Shown here: piece by piece, positions 1 to 8,190 of the stretch
How the letters are laid out: each line of letters starts with the position of its first letter
How positions within the stretch are numbered: position 1 is the stretch's first letter
Assembly (NCBI RefSeq): GCF_000832985.1
Contig: NZ_CP009920.1
Location: 1-64,000, forward strand
From: Priestia megaterium NBRC 15308 = ATCC 14581
GTDB lineage: Bacteria; Bacillota; Bacilli; Bacillales; Bacillaceae_H
DNA length: 64,000 nucleotides
Direction of reading: 5' to 3'
Made by a program: the position numbers and the translations under genes
The notes under the pieces: generated by a model
Databases searched by the model: none
What the model saw: only the letters and a program-made list of their open reading frames with translations
What the model was told of the DNA's origin: nothing

Positions 1-2
1 AT

Positions 3-179
3 ACGATGATGGCACAAGAGATTTTTAATTTGGTAAAAGCTCTTCGTTTAATTGGTGTGCAAACAATTTTATCTGGAATTCGACCGGAAATTTCTCAAAC
101 TGCCATTCGCTTAGGGCTTTCATTTGAACATGTTAAAACTACTTCTTCTCTTGCACAAGCACTTAATTCTATTGGTTAA
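3..179 (+). CDS. RsbR-type STAS protein, C-terminal end (partial)
   Basis: The last 58 residues of a gene that begins before the window. The fragment reads in one frame from base 3 to TAA at 177-179 and contains the C-terminal part of a STAS domain with the LSGIRPEISQT stretch typical of RsbR-family stressosome proteins. It aligns without gaps to the C-terminus of the complete paralogue at 3068-3883. RsbR proteins form the stressosome with RsbS and RsbT and help control the general stress sigma factor. The N-terminal sensor part is not visible, so the exact paralogue cannot be named. Confidence 0.85.
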   Translation, partial: TMMAQEIFNLVKALRLIGVQTILSGIRPEISQTAIRLGLSFEHVKTTSSLAQALNSIG

Positions 180-181
180 GC

Positions 182-215
182 ATATGGCTCTCTATTACAG
201 CATAGAGAGCCATAT
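182..215. terminator. Hairpin between convergent genes
   Basis: A perfect 14-bp inverted repeat (182-195 with 202-215, 6-nt loop) lies directly between the stop codons of the converging genes at 179 and 216. There is no long T-tract, so it may act as a weak bidirectional terminator or as an RNA 3'-end protector. Confidence 0.6.
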
Positions 216-692
216 CTATGGTGTTTCAAATTTTACTGGAGTGTAATAGACACGCCCGATTAGCTTTTTTCCTTTGCTATCTTTCCAATCTGCTACGAGT
301 ATATACCGATCACTGCGAGAGGCAGAATCTACTGTAATAGCAGATGTTTTTTTTATGTCCTTTTTTTCTACTATGTTTTCATAAATAGACTGATTACGAA
401 TTTGTTTGTAATAAAGGGCATTAGGTTTTTTACCATCTATTTTAATGGACACTTGACCACCTTCAGAGACGGGAATACTATCTTTCATAACAATTTGTCT
501 AAAATTTTTTCGTTCGCCAAAATCAGCTTCACATTCGGTCCAGCAAAAGAATAAGGGCTTGATGATGGCTTCTTTGCCTTCGGCTATTATTTTTATAGCG
601 GGTGGATAAGAATCTTCAAGCGTTTCAGCTGTAGGAATCTGACATGCGGCTAATGAAAACAAACTAAATAGGATAATCACCACTTTCTTCAT
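216..692 (-). CDS. Putative lipoprotein, unknown function
   Basis: 158 residues with a lipoprotein signal: short basic start, hydrophobic segment and lipobox LAAC with the lipidated Cys at about residue 17. The mature part is hydrophilic, with two close cysteines (CWTEC, about residues 50-54). No catalytic motif is recognised. The start follows a strong AGGGAGGA ribosome site. It appears to be a single-gene unit converging with the STAS gene. Export and lipidation are well supported by sequence; the role is unknown. Confidence 0.75.
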   Translation of the reverse strand: MKKVVIILFSLFSLAACQIPTAETLEDSYPPAIKIIAEGKEAIIKPLFFCWTECEADFGERKNFRQIVMKDSIPVSEGGQVSIKIDGKKPNALYYKQIRNQSIYENIVEKKDIKKTSAITVDSASRSDRYILVADWKDSKGKKLIGRVYYTPVKFETP

Positions 693-789
693 ACTATGTC
701 CTCCCTTTTTTGTAAACGTGGTGCACGTAACCGAGTGGGTACATAATATACTCTTTCGCCTGCAACCAAAAGATTCCTTTTATAATCAA

Positions 790-825
790 CAAAAAAACAG
801 CTGCCTATTTGTTTAGACAGCTGTT
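790..825 (-). terminator. Intrinsic terminator of the 836-1312 gene
   Basis: The stem ACAGCTG...CAGCTGT is followed on the minus strand by a run of seven U residues, directly downstream of the stop codon at 836. Confidence 0.85.
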
Positions 826-835
826 CTGTTCTATT

Positions 836-1312
836 CTATTTACTTAGCATGCTTATTTCTTTTTTCATATCTTTTTCTACATATTCCATTAAATCAGATA
901 CATAGGTTTGAAGTGGTTTTGTTGCGTCTTTGTGATCATTCATCGTTAATTCATAGATGCTATCGATATTATCAATCATCAGTTCCATATCATCGATGAC
1001 GCCCGTATGCTTATACATCGTTTTCATCGTAGGATCAAGGGAAGCTAATTCATTATATTCATAGTTTATAGTATTTGAAATATCATCGAGTTCATTGATA
1101 AATTGCTTTTTGGTTTTTTTTTCGGCCATAAGCTGATTATACTCTTTAAAAGCAGTTTGAAGGTTTTTCTGAGAGGCAGTCAATACTTTCAGCTGTTCTC
1201 GTCCTAAATAATAATCATAAATACTAGTAACAGTAAAATATCCCCCAAATGTGAGCGCGATTCCGACAACCAAACCTATCCAAAACGTGCTCGTTTTAAA
1301 AAAATGTTTCAT
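836..1312 (-). CDS. Single-pass membrane protein with coiled-coil-like ectodomain
   Basis: 158 residues. One N-terminal membrane segment (about residues 11-30) is followed by a long, charged, mostly helical region rich in Lys, Glu and Asp, with no cysteines. The layout fits an anchored extracytoplasmic or cytoplasmic helical protein. No family is recognised. The start is set by an AAAGGAG site 5-6 nt upstream. It stands alone with its own terminator; function is unknown. Confidence 0.65.
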   Translation of the reverse strand: MKHFFKTSTFWIGLVVGIALTFGGYFTVTSIYDYYLGREQLKVLTASQKNLQTAFKEYNQLMAEKKTKKQFINELDDISNTINYEYNELASLDPTMKTMYKHTGVIDDMELMIDNIDSIYELTMNDHKDATKPLQTYVSDLMEYVEKDMKKEISMLSK

Positions 1313-1385
1313 AATGACTCCTTTTATCTGTGTTCTATGTACAACACTAGCTCATGCTGCTGCTTTTTCCTAGGATACACCAAAA

Positions 1386-1415
1386 ACGAAGTGGAAGCTA
1401 CACTTTTTTAAAAAT
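1386..1415 (-). terminator. Weak terminator candidate behind the GNAT gene
   Basis: A short AAGTG...CACTT stem followed by a U-rich stretch on the minus strand lies 40-70 bp after the stop codon at 1455. The stem is only 5-6 bp. Confidence 0.4.
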
Positions 1416-1454
1416 TTGTCGAAATTTGTCTCTTTTCTCACAAACCGCAGCACA

Positions 1455-2219
1455 TTATGTTCCATCTCTATTTCTCCATCTATATACATCAAATTCGTTA
1501 ACCGCTGTAAAACCAATTTTTTCATAAGTTGGCTTTCCTGCACTTGTAGCATGCAAAATACACGTATCCGCCTGTTTTTTTGCTTCAGTAATAGCTTCCT
1601 TCAAATATGCGGTGGCCAGGCCTCTTCTCCTCATATGTCTAGCTGTAGTGATACAATACAAACCCGCTGTACCGTCATAAAAAAAGAGAGACCCAGCTAC
1701 AGCTGGCCGGTTGTGATAAAGGCCCAGATATAACTGATATTGGTCAGCGTGCTGCATAAGCTCCCTAAACCTTTCAAAAAATTCAGCTTGATATTCTTTT
1801 GGTTTTTGATAGCCGTCTATATATACCGTGATCCATTCTTTCAGTTCAGCTTCTGTGCGCACTCGCTTACATTGAAACCCTTCTACTCCTGTATGTATGT
1901 ATTCTTTTTCTTGAATGTGCTGAATCATTCCGATCCATTTTTCATAAGGAACAAATCCATTTTTATGAAGAACTGGACCAAGGTTATCATATGAAGATGG
2001 ACCAAAAATCCATAGAGGTTCCTCCCCTTGCGGAGGGCATATCCCCAACGCAGGCTCAATATGACGGGTTCCTGCATATATGCCCCGATTGTAAGGAGAT
2101 GCAGAAATCCATTTAATTTCTGATGTATCCACCTTCACAGATTTCTTCGTATGCTGAAAATACATCCAATGCTGAATCAAGTGCTGTTCTACTACCTCGC
2201 TTTGATTTTTTATTTTCAC
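1455..2219 (-). CDS. GNAT-family N-acetyltransferase
   Basis: 254 residues, starting with GTG after a GGAGA ribosome site. The C-terminal half carries the acetyl-CoA binding fold: a beta strand with AGSLFFYDGTAGLYCI, then the TARHMRRRGLATAYL motif A with the pyrophosphate-binding R-x-x-G-x-A pattern, and a final YEKIGFTAV strand. The N-terminal half (about 1-120) is less conserved and likely completes a tandem-GNAT-like fold. The acceptor substrate cannot be read from sequence. It appears monocistronic. Confidence 0.85.
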   Translation of the reverse strand: MKIKNQSEVVEQHLIQHWMYFQHTKKSVKVDTSEIKWISASPYNRGIYAGTRHIEPALGICPPQGEEPLWIFGPSSYDNLGPVLHKNGFVPYEKWIGMIQHIQEKEYIHTGVEGFQCKRVRTEAELKEWITVYIDGYQKPKEYQAEFFERFRELMQHADQYQLYLGLYHNRPAVAGSLFFYDGTAGLYCITTARHMRRRGLATAYLKEAITEAKKQADTCILHATSAGKPTYEKIGFTAVNEFDVYRWRNRDGT

Positions 2220-2366
2220 TTCATGTCTCCTTTCTCTTCTAAACTATGTTCCTTTTTCTATTATATACTAGTTAGTCTATTTTCTATGACCCTATCGCAG
2301 TTCTTAAATCCTTTTACAAGTTTTTTTTATTTTTTTGCTATTCCATGAATAGTTTTCTTTTAAGTG

Positions 2367-2372
2367 GGGTAT
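2367..2372 (+). promoter_or_regulatory. GGGTAT element, possible sigma-B -10
   Basis: GGGTAT lies 45 bp upstream of the first GlsB-like gene and equals the sigma-B -10 consensus, but no GTTT-type -35 element sits at the right distance (nearest gives a 9-bp spacer). The link to sigma-B is only a suggestion based on the gene family. Confidence 0.25.
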
Positions 2373-2416
2373 TAACCTATATAAGCAATACATCATTAAA
2401 AAGGAGGATGATATTT

Positions 2417-2680
2417 ATGTCATTTTTATGGGCACTTATTGTAGGTGGTATTATTGGGTGGCTTGCCGGATTAATTACGGGAAGAGACGTTCCGGGAGGT
2501 ATTATTGGTAACATTATTGCCGGCTTTATCGGTTCTTGGTTAGGTTCAGCTATCTTTGGAAGCTTCGGACCGGTTGTAGGTGGATTTGCTATTATTCCTG
2601 CTATTATTGGATCAATCATCTTAGTGTTAATCGTAAGTTTCATTATGAGAAAAATGCGTGGCAGTCATAAACATGCCTAA
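2417..2680 (+). CDS. GlsB/YeaQ/YmgE-type small membrane protein (copy 1)
   Basis: 87 residues, almost wholly hydrophobic: three membrane segments (about 3-20, 28-48, 56-76) joined by Gly-rich turns, with the family hallmark TGRDVPGGIIGNIIAGFIG near residues 21-39, and a basic His-rich tail. Members of this transglycosylase-associated family are stress-inducible membrane proteins of unclear biochemistry. The start is chosen for the AAAAAGGAGG site 7-8 nt upstream; a longer reading from 2345 has no ribosome site. A nearly identical paralogue lies at 4234-4503. Confidence 0.9.
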   Translation: MSFLWALIVGGIIGWLAGLITGRDVPGGIIGNIIAGFIGSWLGSAIFGSFGPVVGGFAIIPAIIGSIILVLIVSFIMRKMRGSHKHA

Positions 2681-2700
2681 TAAATTATTATATTAGAAAA

Positions 2701-2733
2701 AGAACCTCTGTTAAAAAAGAGGTTCTTTTTTTA
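2701..2733 (+). terminator. Intrinsic terminator of GlsB copy 1
   Basis: Stem AGAACCTCT/AGAGGTTCT followed by seven T residues, 20 bp after the stop codon. Confidence 0.9.
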
Positions 2734-2838
2734 TATGAAAAATTCTTAAAATTTACTATTTTTAATTTCATAATATTGAAAAATAAACCTATTAATGTTA
2801 ATTTAACCATAATCACTATAGAAAAAAGAGGAATTAAC

Positions 2839-3024
2839 ATGCTGCTTTCAACCCACTCAAAAGACAAATCCATGTACCAAATACTAATAGAAGAAATCGA
2901 ACAGACACGAACGTTAATGATTCAAACGGCTGTCCGTGAAGGAATGACAAGTCCTAACACACTTCAAGTTAGTCAATCATTAGATGCTTTATTAAATAAG
3001 CTTCAAATTTTCTTCTACCAATAA
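2839..3024 (+). CDS. Spo0E-like aspartyl-phosphate phosphatase
   Basis: 61 residues. The central helix pair IEEIEQTRTLMIQ ... SQSLDALLNKL carries the Spo0E-family signature, with S45-x-x-L48-D49 at the expected place. Family members dephosphorylate Spo0A~P and thereby delay sporulation; this short form resembles the YisI/YnzD type. The start is set by an AGAGGAA site 6 nt upstream; an upstream in-frame ATG at 2776 lacks one. It lies between two stress-related genes and ends at a terminator shared with the convergent RsbR paralogue. Confidence 0.85.
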   Translation: MLLSTHSKDKSMYQILIEEIEQTRTLMIQTAVREGMTSPNTLQVSQSLDALLNKLQIFFYQ

Positions 3025-3059
3025 AAGCCCATGATATGGTTACATACTCATGGGCTTTT
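3023..3059. terminator. Bidirectional terminator
   Basis: Stem AAAAGCCCATGA/TCATGGGCTTTT with A/T runs on both sides, between the convergent genes ending at 3024 and 3068. Confidence 0.9.
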
Positions 3060-3067
3060 GTGTTGTA

Positions 3068-3883
3068 TTAGTCCGCTTGATTAACGTGTTCCACTGCTTG
3101 GTGAAGGCTACTGAAAGTCGTAATGTCAGCCAAATCTAACCCTAAGTTCACCATCGTCTGAGCAATTTCAGCCCGAATCCCGCTTAAAACCACTTGAATT
3201 CCTAATAATCTTAAAGCACCGATTACTTTAAAAATTTGGTCCGCTACCATCGTATCAATAATTGGAACCGCGTATAAATCAATAATCAACCAATTTAGCT
3301 TGTAGTCGCTGCCGTGTTGAAGCGCATTTTCCATTAGAATTTGAGCGCGATTTGTATCTAAATCGCCAACAAGAGGAATCACGCCAATTTCTTTCGTAAT
3401 GCGTACCACAGGAATTGAAAGTTCATCAATTGCATAGCGAGCCGATTGGATTTTGTTTGCAAAGTCGGTCATATATGATTTACTAACCCAGTGTACGGCC
3501 TTATCTACTACTACGTTGAAACGAGAAATAACTTGATAGAAGGCATCAAACGTAAACGTTTCAGCTTTTGCTTCTTCTTTAATAATTTCCCCGATAAGAT
3601 TTCGGTAATAGCTGATTTCTTCTAATGCTACATCCAACGGAAGCTGAAGGACAACGAGTAAATTCGCTACTTCTCTTCCCCACTCCTCAAGCACTTCAAA
3701 GTTTTTTGTATCATTTGTTGAGACAGAATCAGCATATATTTGAATTAAATGAACGCGCCACGGTTCTAACTGTTGTTGAATATCTTTTTCTTCATAATTT
3801 TTTTGTTTTGAGAACTCTTCTTTTTTTTCTAGAATTAAATTCGTAATGTGTTTAAGCTTTTTATCTAATAATAATGACTCCAT
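3068..3883 (-). CDS. RsbR paralogue (stressosome STAS protein)
   Basis: 271 residues, the usual RsbR length. The N-terminal half (about 1-145) is a helical non-heme-globin-like sensor region; the C-terminal half (about 155-270) is a STAS domain. Two threonines sit in the contexts LDT177NRA and IIDT211MVA, 34 residues apart, the same spacing as the RsbT-phosphorylated Thr171 and Thr205 of B. subtilis RsbRA. Both phospho-sites therefore appear intact. RsbR paralogues co-assemble with RsbS in the stressosome, which releases RsbT to activate sigma-B signalling. It is transcribed alone, with no rsbS or rsbT next to it, as is common for rsbRB-RD-type genes. Confidence 0.92.
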   Translation of the reverse strand: MESLLLDKKLKHITNLILEKKEEFSKQKNYEEKDIQQQLEPWRVHLIQIYADSVSTNDTKNFEVLEEWGREVANLLVVLQLPLDVALEEISYYRNLIGEIIKEEAKAETFTFDAFYQVISRFNVVVDKAVHWVSKSYMTDFANKIQSARYAIDELSIPVVRITKEIGVIPLVGDLDTNRAQILMENALQHGSDYKLNWLIIDLYAVPIIDTMVADQIFKVIGALRLLGIQVVLSGIRAEIAQTMVNLGLDLADITTFSSLHQAVEHVNQAD

Positions 3884-4233
3884 ATTGTTCTCCCGTTAAG
3901 AATTTGTTTAATTAAAATGATATCACAAATACCGTTAAAAAAAGTAAAACTAAGGGAAAAAGCTTTAAAAAATGAACCGGATGTCCCTTTTTGCGAATAG
4001 AATGAGCTAAATTGAATCTAAAACGTACATAAGCTGAACTTCTCTCCTTCCTTTTATCGTTACTTTCACAGTGAATTCTCATACATAACTCTTCAGTTTA
4101 ATGTTGGGCTATCTTAGCATATATGATAAATAGATGAAAAAATGTAAACGGGTTTGCAGCAAGCATGTCGCATGACAGGATGTGTTTTAGGAAAGAATGA
4201 AAAGGAATTCCCTATAAAAAGGAGGTTAGGTAT
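3884..4233. other. 350-bp intergenic region between divergent genes
   Basis: AT-rich DNA holding the promoters of the RsbR paralogue (minus) and GlsB copy 2 (plus). A GTTTTA-14 bp-GGAATT pair at 4184-4209 is loosely sigma-B-like (half of the -10 positions match). No open frame with a ribosome site and no riboswitch pattern were seen. Confidence 0.5.
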
Positions 4234-4503
4234 ATGTCATTTATTTGGACGCTTATTGTTGGAGGACTTATCGGCTGGCTTGCTGGTGTGTTAACGGGAC
4301 GAGATGTTCCAGGTGGAATTATCGGAAACATCATTGCTGGTTTCATTGGAGCATGGTTAGGCTCTCTAATTTTTGGAGATTTCGGTCCAGAGATCGGCGG
4401 ATTCGCAATTGTTCCTGCTATTATTGGTGCTGTTATTTTAGTCTTAATTGTGAGTTTTGTTTTACGCAAAATGCGCGGAAATAACAATCATCGACATGCC
4501 TGA
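4234..4503 (+). CDS. GlsB/YeaQ/YmgE-type small membrane protein (copy 2)
   Basis: 89 residues, three hydrophobic segments and the same TGRDVPGGIIGNIIAGFIG core as the copy at 2417-2680; most differences are conservative and at the His-rich C-terminus. It has a strong AAGGAGG site and its own terminator. The two copies are 1.55 kb apart and separated by the Spo0E-like and RsbR-like genes, so they are probably an old local duplication with separate control. Confidence 0.9.
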   Translation: MSFIWTLIVGGLIGWLAGVLTGRDVPGGIIGNIIAGFIGAWLGSLIFGDFGPEIGGFAIVPAIIGAVILVLIVSFVLRKMRGNNNHRHA

Positions 4504-4506
4504 ATG

Positions 4507-4542
4507 AAAAAGAGAAATCAGCGTCTTGATTTCTCTTTTTTC
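4507..4542 (+). terminator. Intrinsic terminator of GlsB copy 2
   Basis: Stem AAAGAGAAATCA/TGATTTCTCTTT followed by T residues, directly after the stop codon. Confidence 0.9.
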
Positions 4543-4647
4543 CTTACTTCTTGTAGTAAAATATTTTAACAATGACCTACCTGTAAGTGTAATTCTTTAT
4601 TGCTACATTTAATAATTGCGGCTTGTCACCTCTCACATTTGATACTT

Positions 4648-4758
4648 CTACACCCTCATATCAAGCGCGTTAGTAATGAGCAGCTCTGGACCTTCAAGAT
4701 CATCAAGCATATCGGTGAAGATAGCTTCGATATGAACAAGTGAAGTTTTAGCTTTCAT
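4648..4758 (-). pseudogene. 36-codon open frame, possible gene remnant
   Basis: On the minus strand an open frame reads MKAKTSLVHIEAIFTDML..., ending at TAG. The acidic, helix-like composition and lack of low-complexity suggest coding origin, but there is no ribosome site and the frame lies behind a lipoprotein gene with no spacing signal. It may be a gene remnant or chance; weakly supported. Confidence 0.25.
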
Positions 4759-4782
4759 TGGACATTGTTGTATAGCTGCTTT

Positions 4783-5199
4783 CTATTTCGGCTCTACTAA
4801 TTCAATAAATGATCGTGCTTGTTTGCCCTTTAACTGTGCGTAGTGTGTATCTGTAGCTAATTCAACGGTTTCGTTTTCTAAGTTGACCCACATGCGATAA
4901 GATTGTACCTTTATATCCTTTTTTGTTTCCACCGGTTCAAAGTGAAGAATGTAGTTAGGTTTTCGAATCATTTCAGCTTTTTCTTCTCTCCATGATACAT
5001 CTTTTAACCACTGCTGCACTTTCTGCACTTGATTTTGGTCTTTCATTTTAACCGCATGGCCATATTGATTATCGGCTATGTATTTTTCGATTACGAGCTT
5101 TTGTTCAACAGTACCGCTTGAAGCACTGCTTTGCTGACATCCTGTTATCACCCAACAAATAGCAATGAGAACAACTAATCCAGACCATACTTTTTTCAT
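4783..5199 (-). CDS. Putative lipoprotein, unknown function
   Basis: 138 residues with a lipoprotein signal peptide and lipobox ITGC (Cys about residue 21). The mature domain is a compact alpha/beta sequence with WLKDVSWREEKAEM and a repeated pattern of beta strands (NYILHFEPV, YRMWVNLENETVELA), suggesting a small solute- or peptide-inhibitor-like fold. No family is named with confidence. The start follows a GAAAGGTAG-type site. It appears monocistronic. Confidence 0.75.
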   Translation of the reverse strand: MKKVWSGLVVLIAICWVITGCQQSSASSGTVEQKLVIEKYIADNQYGHAVKMKDQNQVQKVQQWLKDVSWREEKAEMIRKPNYILHFEPVETKKDIKVQSYRMWVNLENETVELATDTHYAQLKGKQARSFIELVEPK

Positions 5200-5328
5200 T
5201 TACATCTACCTTTCTTTGTGTAATTGAAATGAGATGTTCTTGCTGAATGATGCTACCAGCTGCTCGTTTTTAAATCTCTTTTTGCATTCTCCTTTCTTCA
5301 TCTAAATCCCTGCTTCATTTGCTCAAAA

Positions 5329-5359
5329 AAACTGAATCCCCGAAAGGATCCAGTTTTTC
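5329..5359. terminator. Terminator-like hairpin
   Basis: An 11-bp stem (AAACTGAATCC with GGATCCAGTTT, one mismatch) with A-run on the left and T-run on the right. It stands behind a 25-codon minus-strand frame, not behind any confident gene. Confidence 0.6.
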
Positions 5360-5360
5360 G

Positions 5361-5438
5361 TTACGATTCGACATCTTCTATGACATGAACAGCGCGAATA
5401 GCAGCGTTTACTTTTGTATGTTGAATGCGCTCAGTCAT
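5361..5438 (-). pseudogene. 25-codon open frame before a terminator, possible gene remnant
   Basis: Minus-strand frame MTERIQHTKVNAAIRAVHVI... ending at TAA two bases before the hairpin at 5329-5359. It has no ribosome site. A protein-like sequence ending exactly at a good terminator looks like the tail of a deleted gene. Confidence 0.3.
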
Positions 5439-5454
5439 TCAGCAAATGTCTTTA

Positions 5455-5490
5455 TAAAAAAACGGCTTCCTTATGGAAGCCGTTTTTTTT
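5455..5490 (-). terminator. Intrinsic terminator of the ans operon
   Basis: Stem AACGGCTTCC/GGAAGCCGTT with a long U-tract on the minus strand, immediately after the ansB stop codon. Confidence 0.95.
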
Positions 5491-6919
5491 ACTGACGATC
5501 AAACAATGAACTTCCTGCAATACCAGGGTTCGTCATTTCAAATGGATTTAAAATAAGATCTAATTCCTCTTCTGTTAACACATCGTATTGAAGGCAAAGC
5601 TCACGAATTGGTTTTCCTGTTAAAATCGCTTCACGCGCAATACGCGATACGACTTCATAGCCTAAGTGAGGGTTAACAGCTGTAATAATTCCTACGCTTT
5701 TTTCTACATATTCTTTCATGCGCGTTTCGTTTGCTTCAATTCCTGCTAAACAGTGATCTGTAAAGCTTCTGAAACCGTTGTTCATGATGCTGATTGATTG
5801 AAGCAAGTTAAATACAAGCACAGGTTCCATGACGTTAAGCTCCATCTGACCTGCTTCTGAAGCAAGAGAGATTGTTTGGTCATTTCCCATTACTTGAAAC
5901 GCAATTTGATTGATTAATTCAGCCATAACCGGGTTTACTTTTCCTGGCATGATTGAAGAACCAGGCTGACGAGCAGGAAGGCTGATTTCTCCTAGACCTG
6001 CACGAGGTCCAGAGGCCATTAAACGCAGGTCATTTGCAATTTTAGACATATTCGTCATACAGATTTTAAGCGCTGCAGATACTTCTGTATAAGCATCTGT
6101 ATTTTGAGTAGCGTCTACTAAATGCTCTGCATGCACAAGCGGCAGACCACTGATATCCGCTAAGTGTTTGACTACATTTTCAATATAGCGAGGATCTGCA
6201 TTTAAGCCTGTTCCAACAGCTGTCGCCCCCATATTTACTTCATGCAAGTGGTCACGCGTTGCGCTGATACGCTTAATGTCGCGCGCTAACACGCGGCTGT
6301 ATGCTTCAAACTCTTGACCAAGACGAACGGGTACAGCATCTTGAAGGTGCGTACGGCCCATTTTAATTACATGATCAAATTCTTGCGCTTTTCGTTTAAA
6401 CACATCATGCATGTCATTCATTGTAACAAGAAGTTTATTTAATAAGTTCAGCGTTGAAATATGGATAGCCGTTGGAAATACATCATTTGTTGACTGAGAC
6501 ATATTCACATGGCTGTTAGGACTTAATTTACCATATTCCCCTTTGTTATTTCCCATAATTTCAAGAGCACGGTTCGCAATAACTTCATTGGCATTCATAT
6601 TCATTGACGTTCCTGCTCCGCCTTGAATAGGGTCAACAATAAAGTATTCATGCCACTGACCTGCTAAAATCTCATCAGCTGCTTGAACAATTGCATTTCC
6701 AATACCTTCATATAAGCGCTTTGTATCCATATTTGCAAGCGCTGCCGCTTTTTTTACAATAGCAAGCGCTTTAATCATTTCTTCATGTACTTTATAACCC
6801 GTAATCGGAAAATTTTCTACGGCACGTGCGGTTTGTACACCGTAGTATACGTCTGCTGGGATTTGTTTTTCTCCTAGAAAATCAGCTTCTGTACGATATC
6901 CTGCTGTTTCTTGTTTCAT
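5489..6919 (-). CDS. ansB: L-aspartate ammonia-lyase (aspartase)
   Basis: 476 residues, full length for aspartase. It converts L-aspartate to fumarate and ammonia in the cytoplasm. The fumarase/aspartase signature GSSIMPGKVNP is at 320-330 with the catalytic loop serine; substrate-binding segments are STND (143-146) and GRTHLQDA (188-195). It follows ansA by 20 bp and ends at a strong terminator, giving the classic two-gene asparagine pathway: asparagine to aspartate to fumarate. The ribosome site (GCAGG) is moderate. Fumarase is the main alternative in this superfamily, but the operon partner favours aspartase. Confidence 0.95.
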   Translation of the reverse strand: MKQETAGYRTEADFLGEKQIPADVYYGVQTARAVENFPITGYKVHEEMIKALAIVKKAAALANMDTKRLYEGIGNAIVQAADEILAGQWHEYFIVDPIQGGAGTSMNMNANEVIANRALEIMGNNKGEYGKLSPNSHVNMSQSTNDVFPTAIHISTLNLLNKLLVTMNDMHDVFKRKAQEFDHVIKMGRTHLQDAVPVRLGQEFEAYSRVLARDIKRISATRDHLHEVNMGATAVGTGLNADPRYIENVVKHLADISGLPLVHAEHLVDATQNTDAYTEVSAALKICMTNMSKIANDLRLMASGPRAGLGEISLPARQPGSSIMPGKVNPVMAELINQIAFQVMGNDQTISLASEAGQMELNVMEPVLVFNLLQSISIMNNGFRSFTDHCLAGIEANETRMKEYVEKSVGIITAVNPHLGYEVVSRIAREAILTGKPIRELCLQYDVLTEEELDLILNPFEMTNPGIAGSSLFDRQ

Positions 6920-6939
6920 AGCTGTACCTGCTTTCTTTT

Positions 6940-7932
6940 TTAATTAATATCTTCTGCAATCGATGTTTCCATCATCTTTTTAACTTGGTGAGGATCTTTG
7001 GTTTGTCCGAGCACCCACATTAATTTAGGAACAATGGCTTCTGTGTTCATGTTTTTTGAGCGAACGACGCTGTCATGATTAATCATTCGGCCCACTTCAT
7101 AAATGCCCATGTCTTCTCCTTCTTCAAGACACTGAGTCGTAATGACAACGGATACACCATGGTTTGTTAACTCAACAAGCTTGGCTAAAATGTTGCGAAC
7201 TTGAAATGGAATACCTCCACTTCCATAGCTTTCAACAACAACGCCTTGATATACATCCTTTAATCCATCGAAAAATTCGGGTTTAATGCCGGGAAACAGT
7301 TTAACAACCGCTACATCCGTACAAAGAGATGTATTAACCGTCAACTCTTCTTTACTAGAGTGAACGGATTTTGTATATTCCACCGTATTATCATGAATAG
7401 ACGCCACGTATGGATAATTAATGCTTTCAAATGCATCATAGCTTTTTGTACGAAGCTTGATTGCTCTTGTACCTTGAATCACACGACCGTCAAAGATTAC
7501 ATAAACTCCGCCTGTTTCTTCACATGCAAAGCGAATCGCATCTGCAATGTTGCGCTTCGCGTCCGTTTTACTAAATGAAATAGGAATTTGAGATCCGGTA
7601 ATCGCAATTGGTTTTTTAGAATGCTGAAGCATGTAAGAAAGAGCTGCCGATGTGTAGGCCATTGTATCAGTTCCATGGGTAATAACAAAACCATCGTATT
7701 CATTATAATGCTCTTCAATCGCTTTTGCCATCTCTATCCAACATTCTGGCTGCATATTTGTACTATCAAGATTCATAAGAGATTTGCTGTCAATTTGACA
7801 GTGTTCATTTAAATCAGGTATGTAGCTTAGTAATTGATCTGGCTCCATTCCAGGAACAAGTCCATTTTCACCTTCAAGTGAAGCGACCGTTCCACCAGTT
7901 GATAACAATAATAGTTTTTTCAAAACTGACAT
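6940..7932 (-). CDS. ansA: Type I L-asparaginase
   Basis: 330 residues without signal peptide, so cytoplasmic. It hydrolyses L-asparagine to aspartate and ammonia. Both catalytic triads are visible: STGGTVAS with the nucleophile Thr near residue 12, and HGTDTMAYT (86-94) with the second Thr and Asp; the Lys of ITGSQIP region follows. First gene of the ansAB operon, with a TTGATT-17-TATAAT promoter and a repeated operator candidate upstream, opposite the divergent regulator ansR. Confidence 0.95.
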   Translation of the reverse strand: MSVLKKLLLLSTGGTVASLEGENGLVPGMEPDQLLSYIPDLNEHCQIDSKSLMNLDSTNMQPECWIEMAKAIEEHYNEYDGFVITHGTDTMAYTSAALSYMLQHSKKPIAITGSQIPISFSKTDAKRNIADAIRFACEETGGVYVIFDGRVIQGTRAIKLRTKSYDAFESINYPYVASIHDNTVEYTKSVHSSKEELTVNTSLCTDVAVVKLFPGIKPEFFDGLKDVYQGVVVESYGSGGIPFQVRNILAKLVELTNHGVSVVITTQCLEEGEDMGIYEVGRMINHDSVVRSKNMNTEAIVPKLMWVLGQTKDPHQVKKMMETSIAEDIN

Positions 7933-7984
7933 CCCCTTTGCTTAATTTTTGTAAAAAAACCTGACAATCTATCAAATAAATTAT

Positions 7985-8063
7985 ATTCATTTCGCGTACT
8001 TCACCTGTAATTATAGTAACCAAAAATCAATAAATCAAGAGAAAAATTATTCGTTTCGCGTAC
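7985..8063. promoter_or_regulatory. Repeated AnsR operator candidates and ansA promoter
   Basis: Two copies of ATTCRTTTCGCGTAC lie at 7985-7999 and 8049-8063 in the same orientation, 64 bp apart. Between them is the minus-strand ansA promoter: -35 TTGATT (8038-8033), 17-bp spacer, -10 TATAAT (8015-8010). The first repeat falls at about +4 to +20 of ansA, the second just upstream of the ansR -10 (TATAAT, 8084-8089). Placement fits repression of ansAB and autoregulation by AnsR; binding itself is inferred. Confidence 0.7.
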
Positions 8064-8190
8064 ACTTTTCTCTGCAGCAATGATATAATGAATAAAAATG
8101 TAAATTAGCTCACGGTTTGATTACAAAGATCTGCGCGCGAGCTGAATGCCTCGGTTTTTTACATACTACACCTACAAAGGAGCGTCATGA

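Noticed and set aside
4184-4209. Sigma-B promoter before GlsB copy 2
   Set aside because: -10 matches only half of the consensus; kept as a remark in the intergenic entry.
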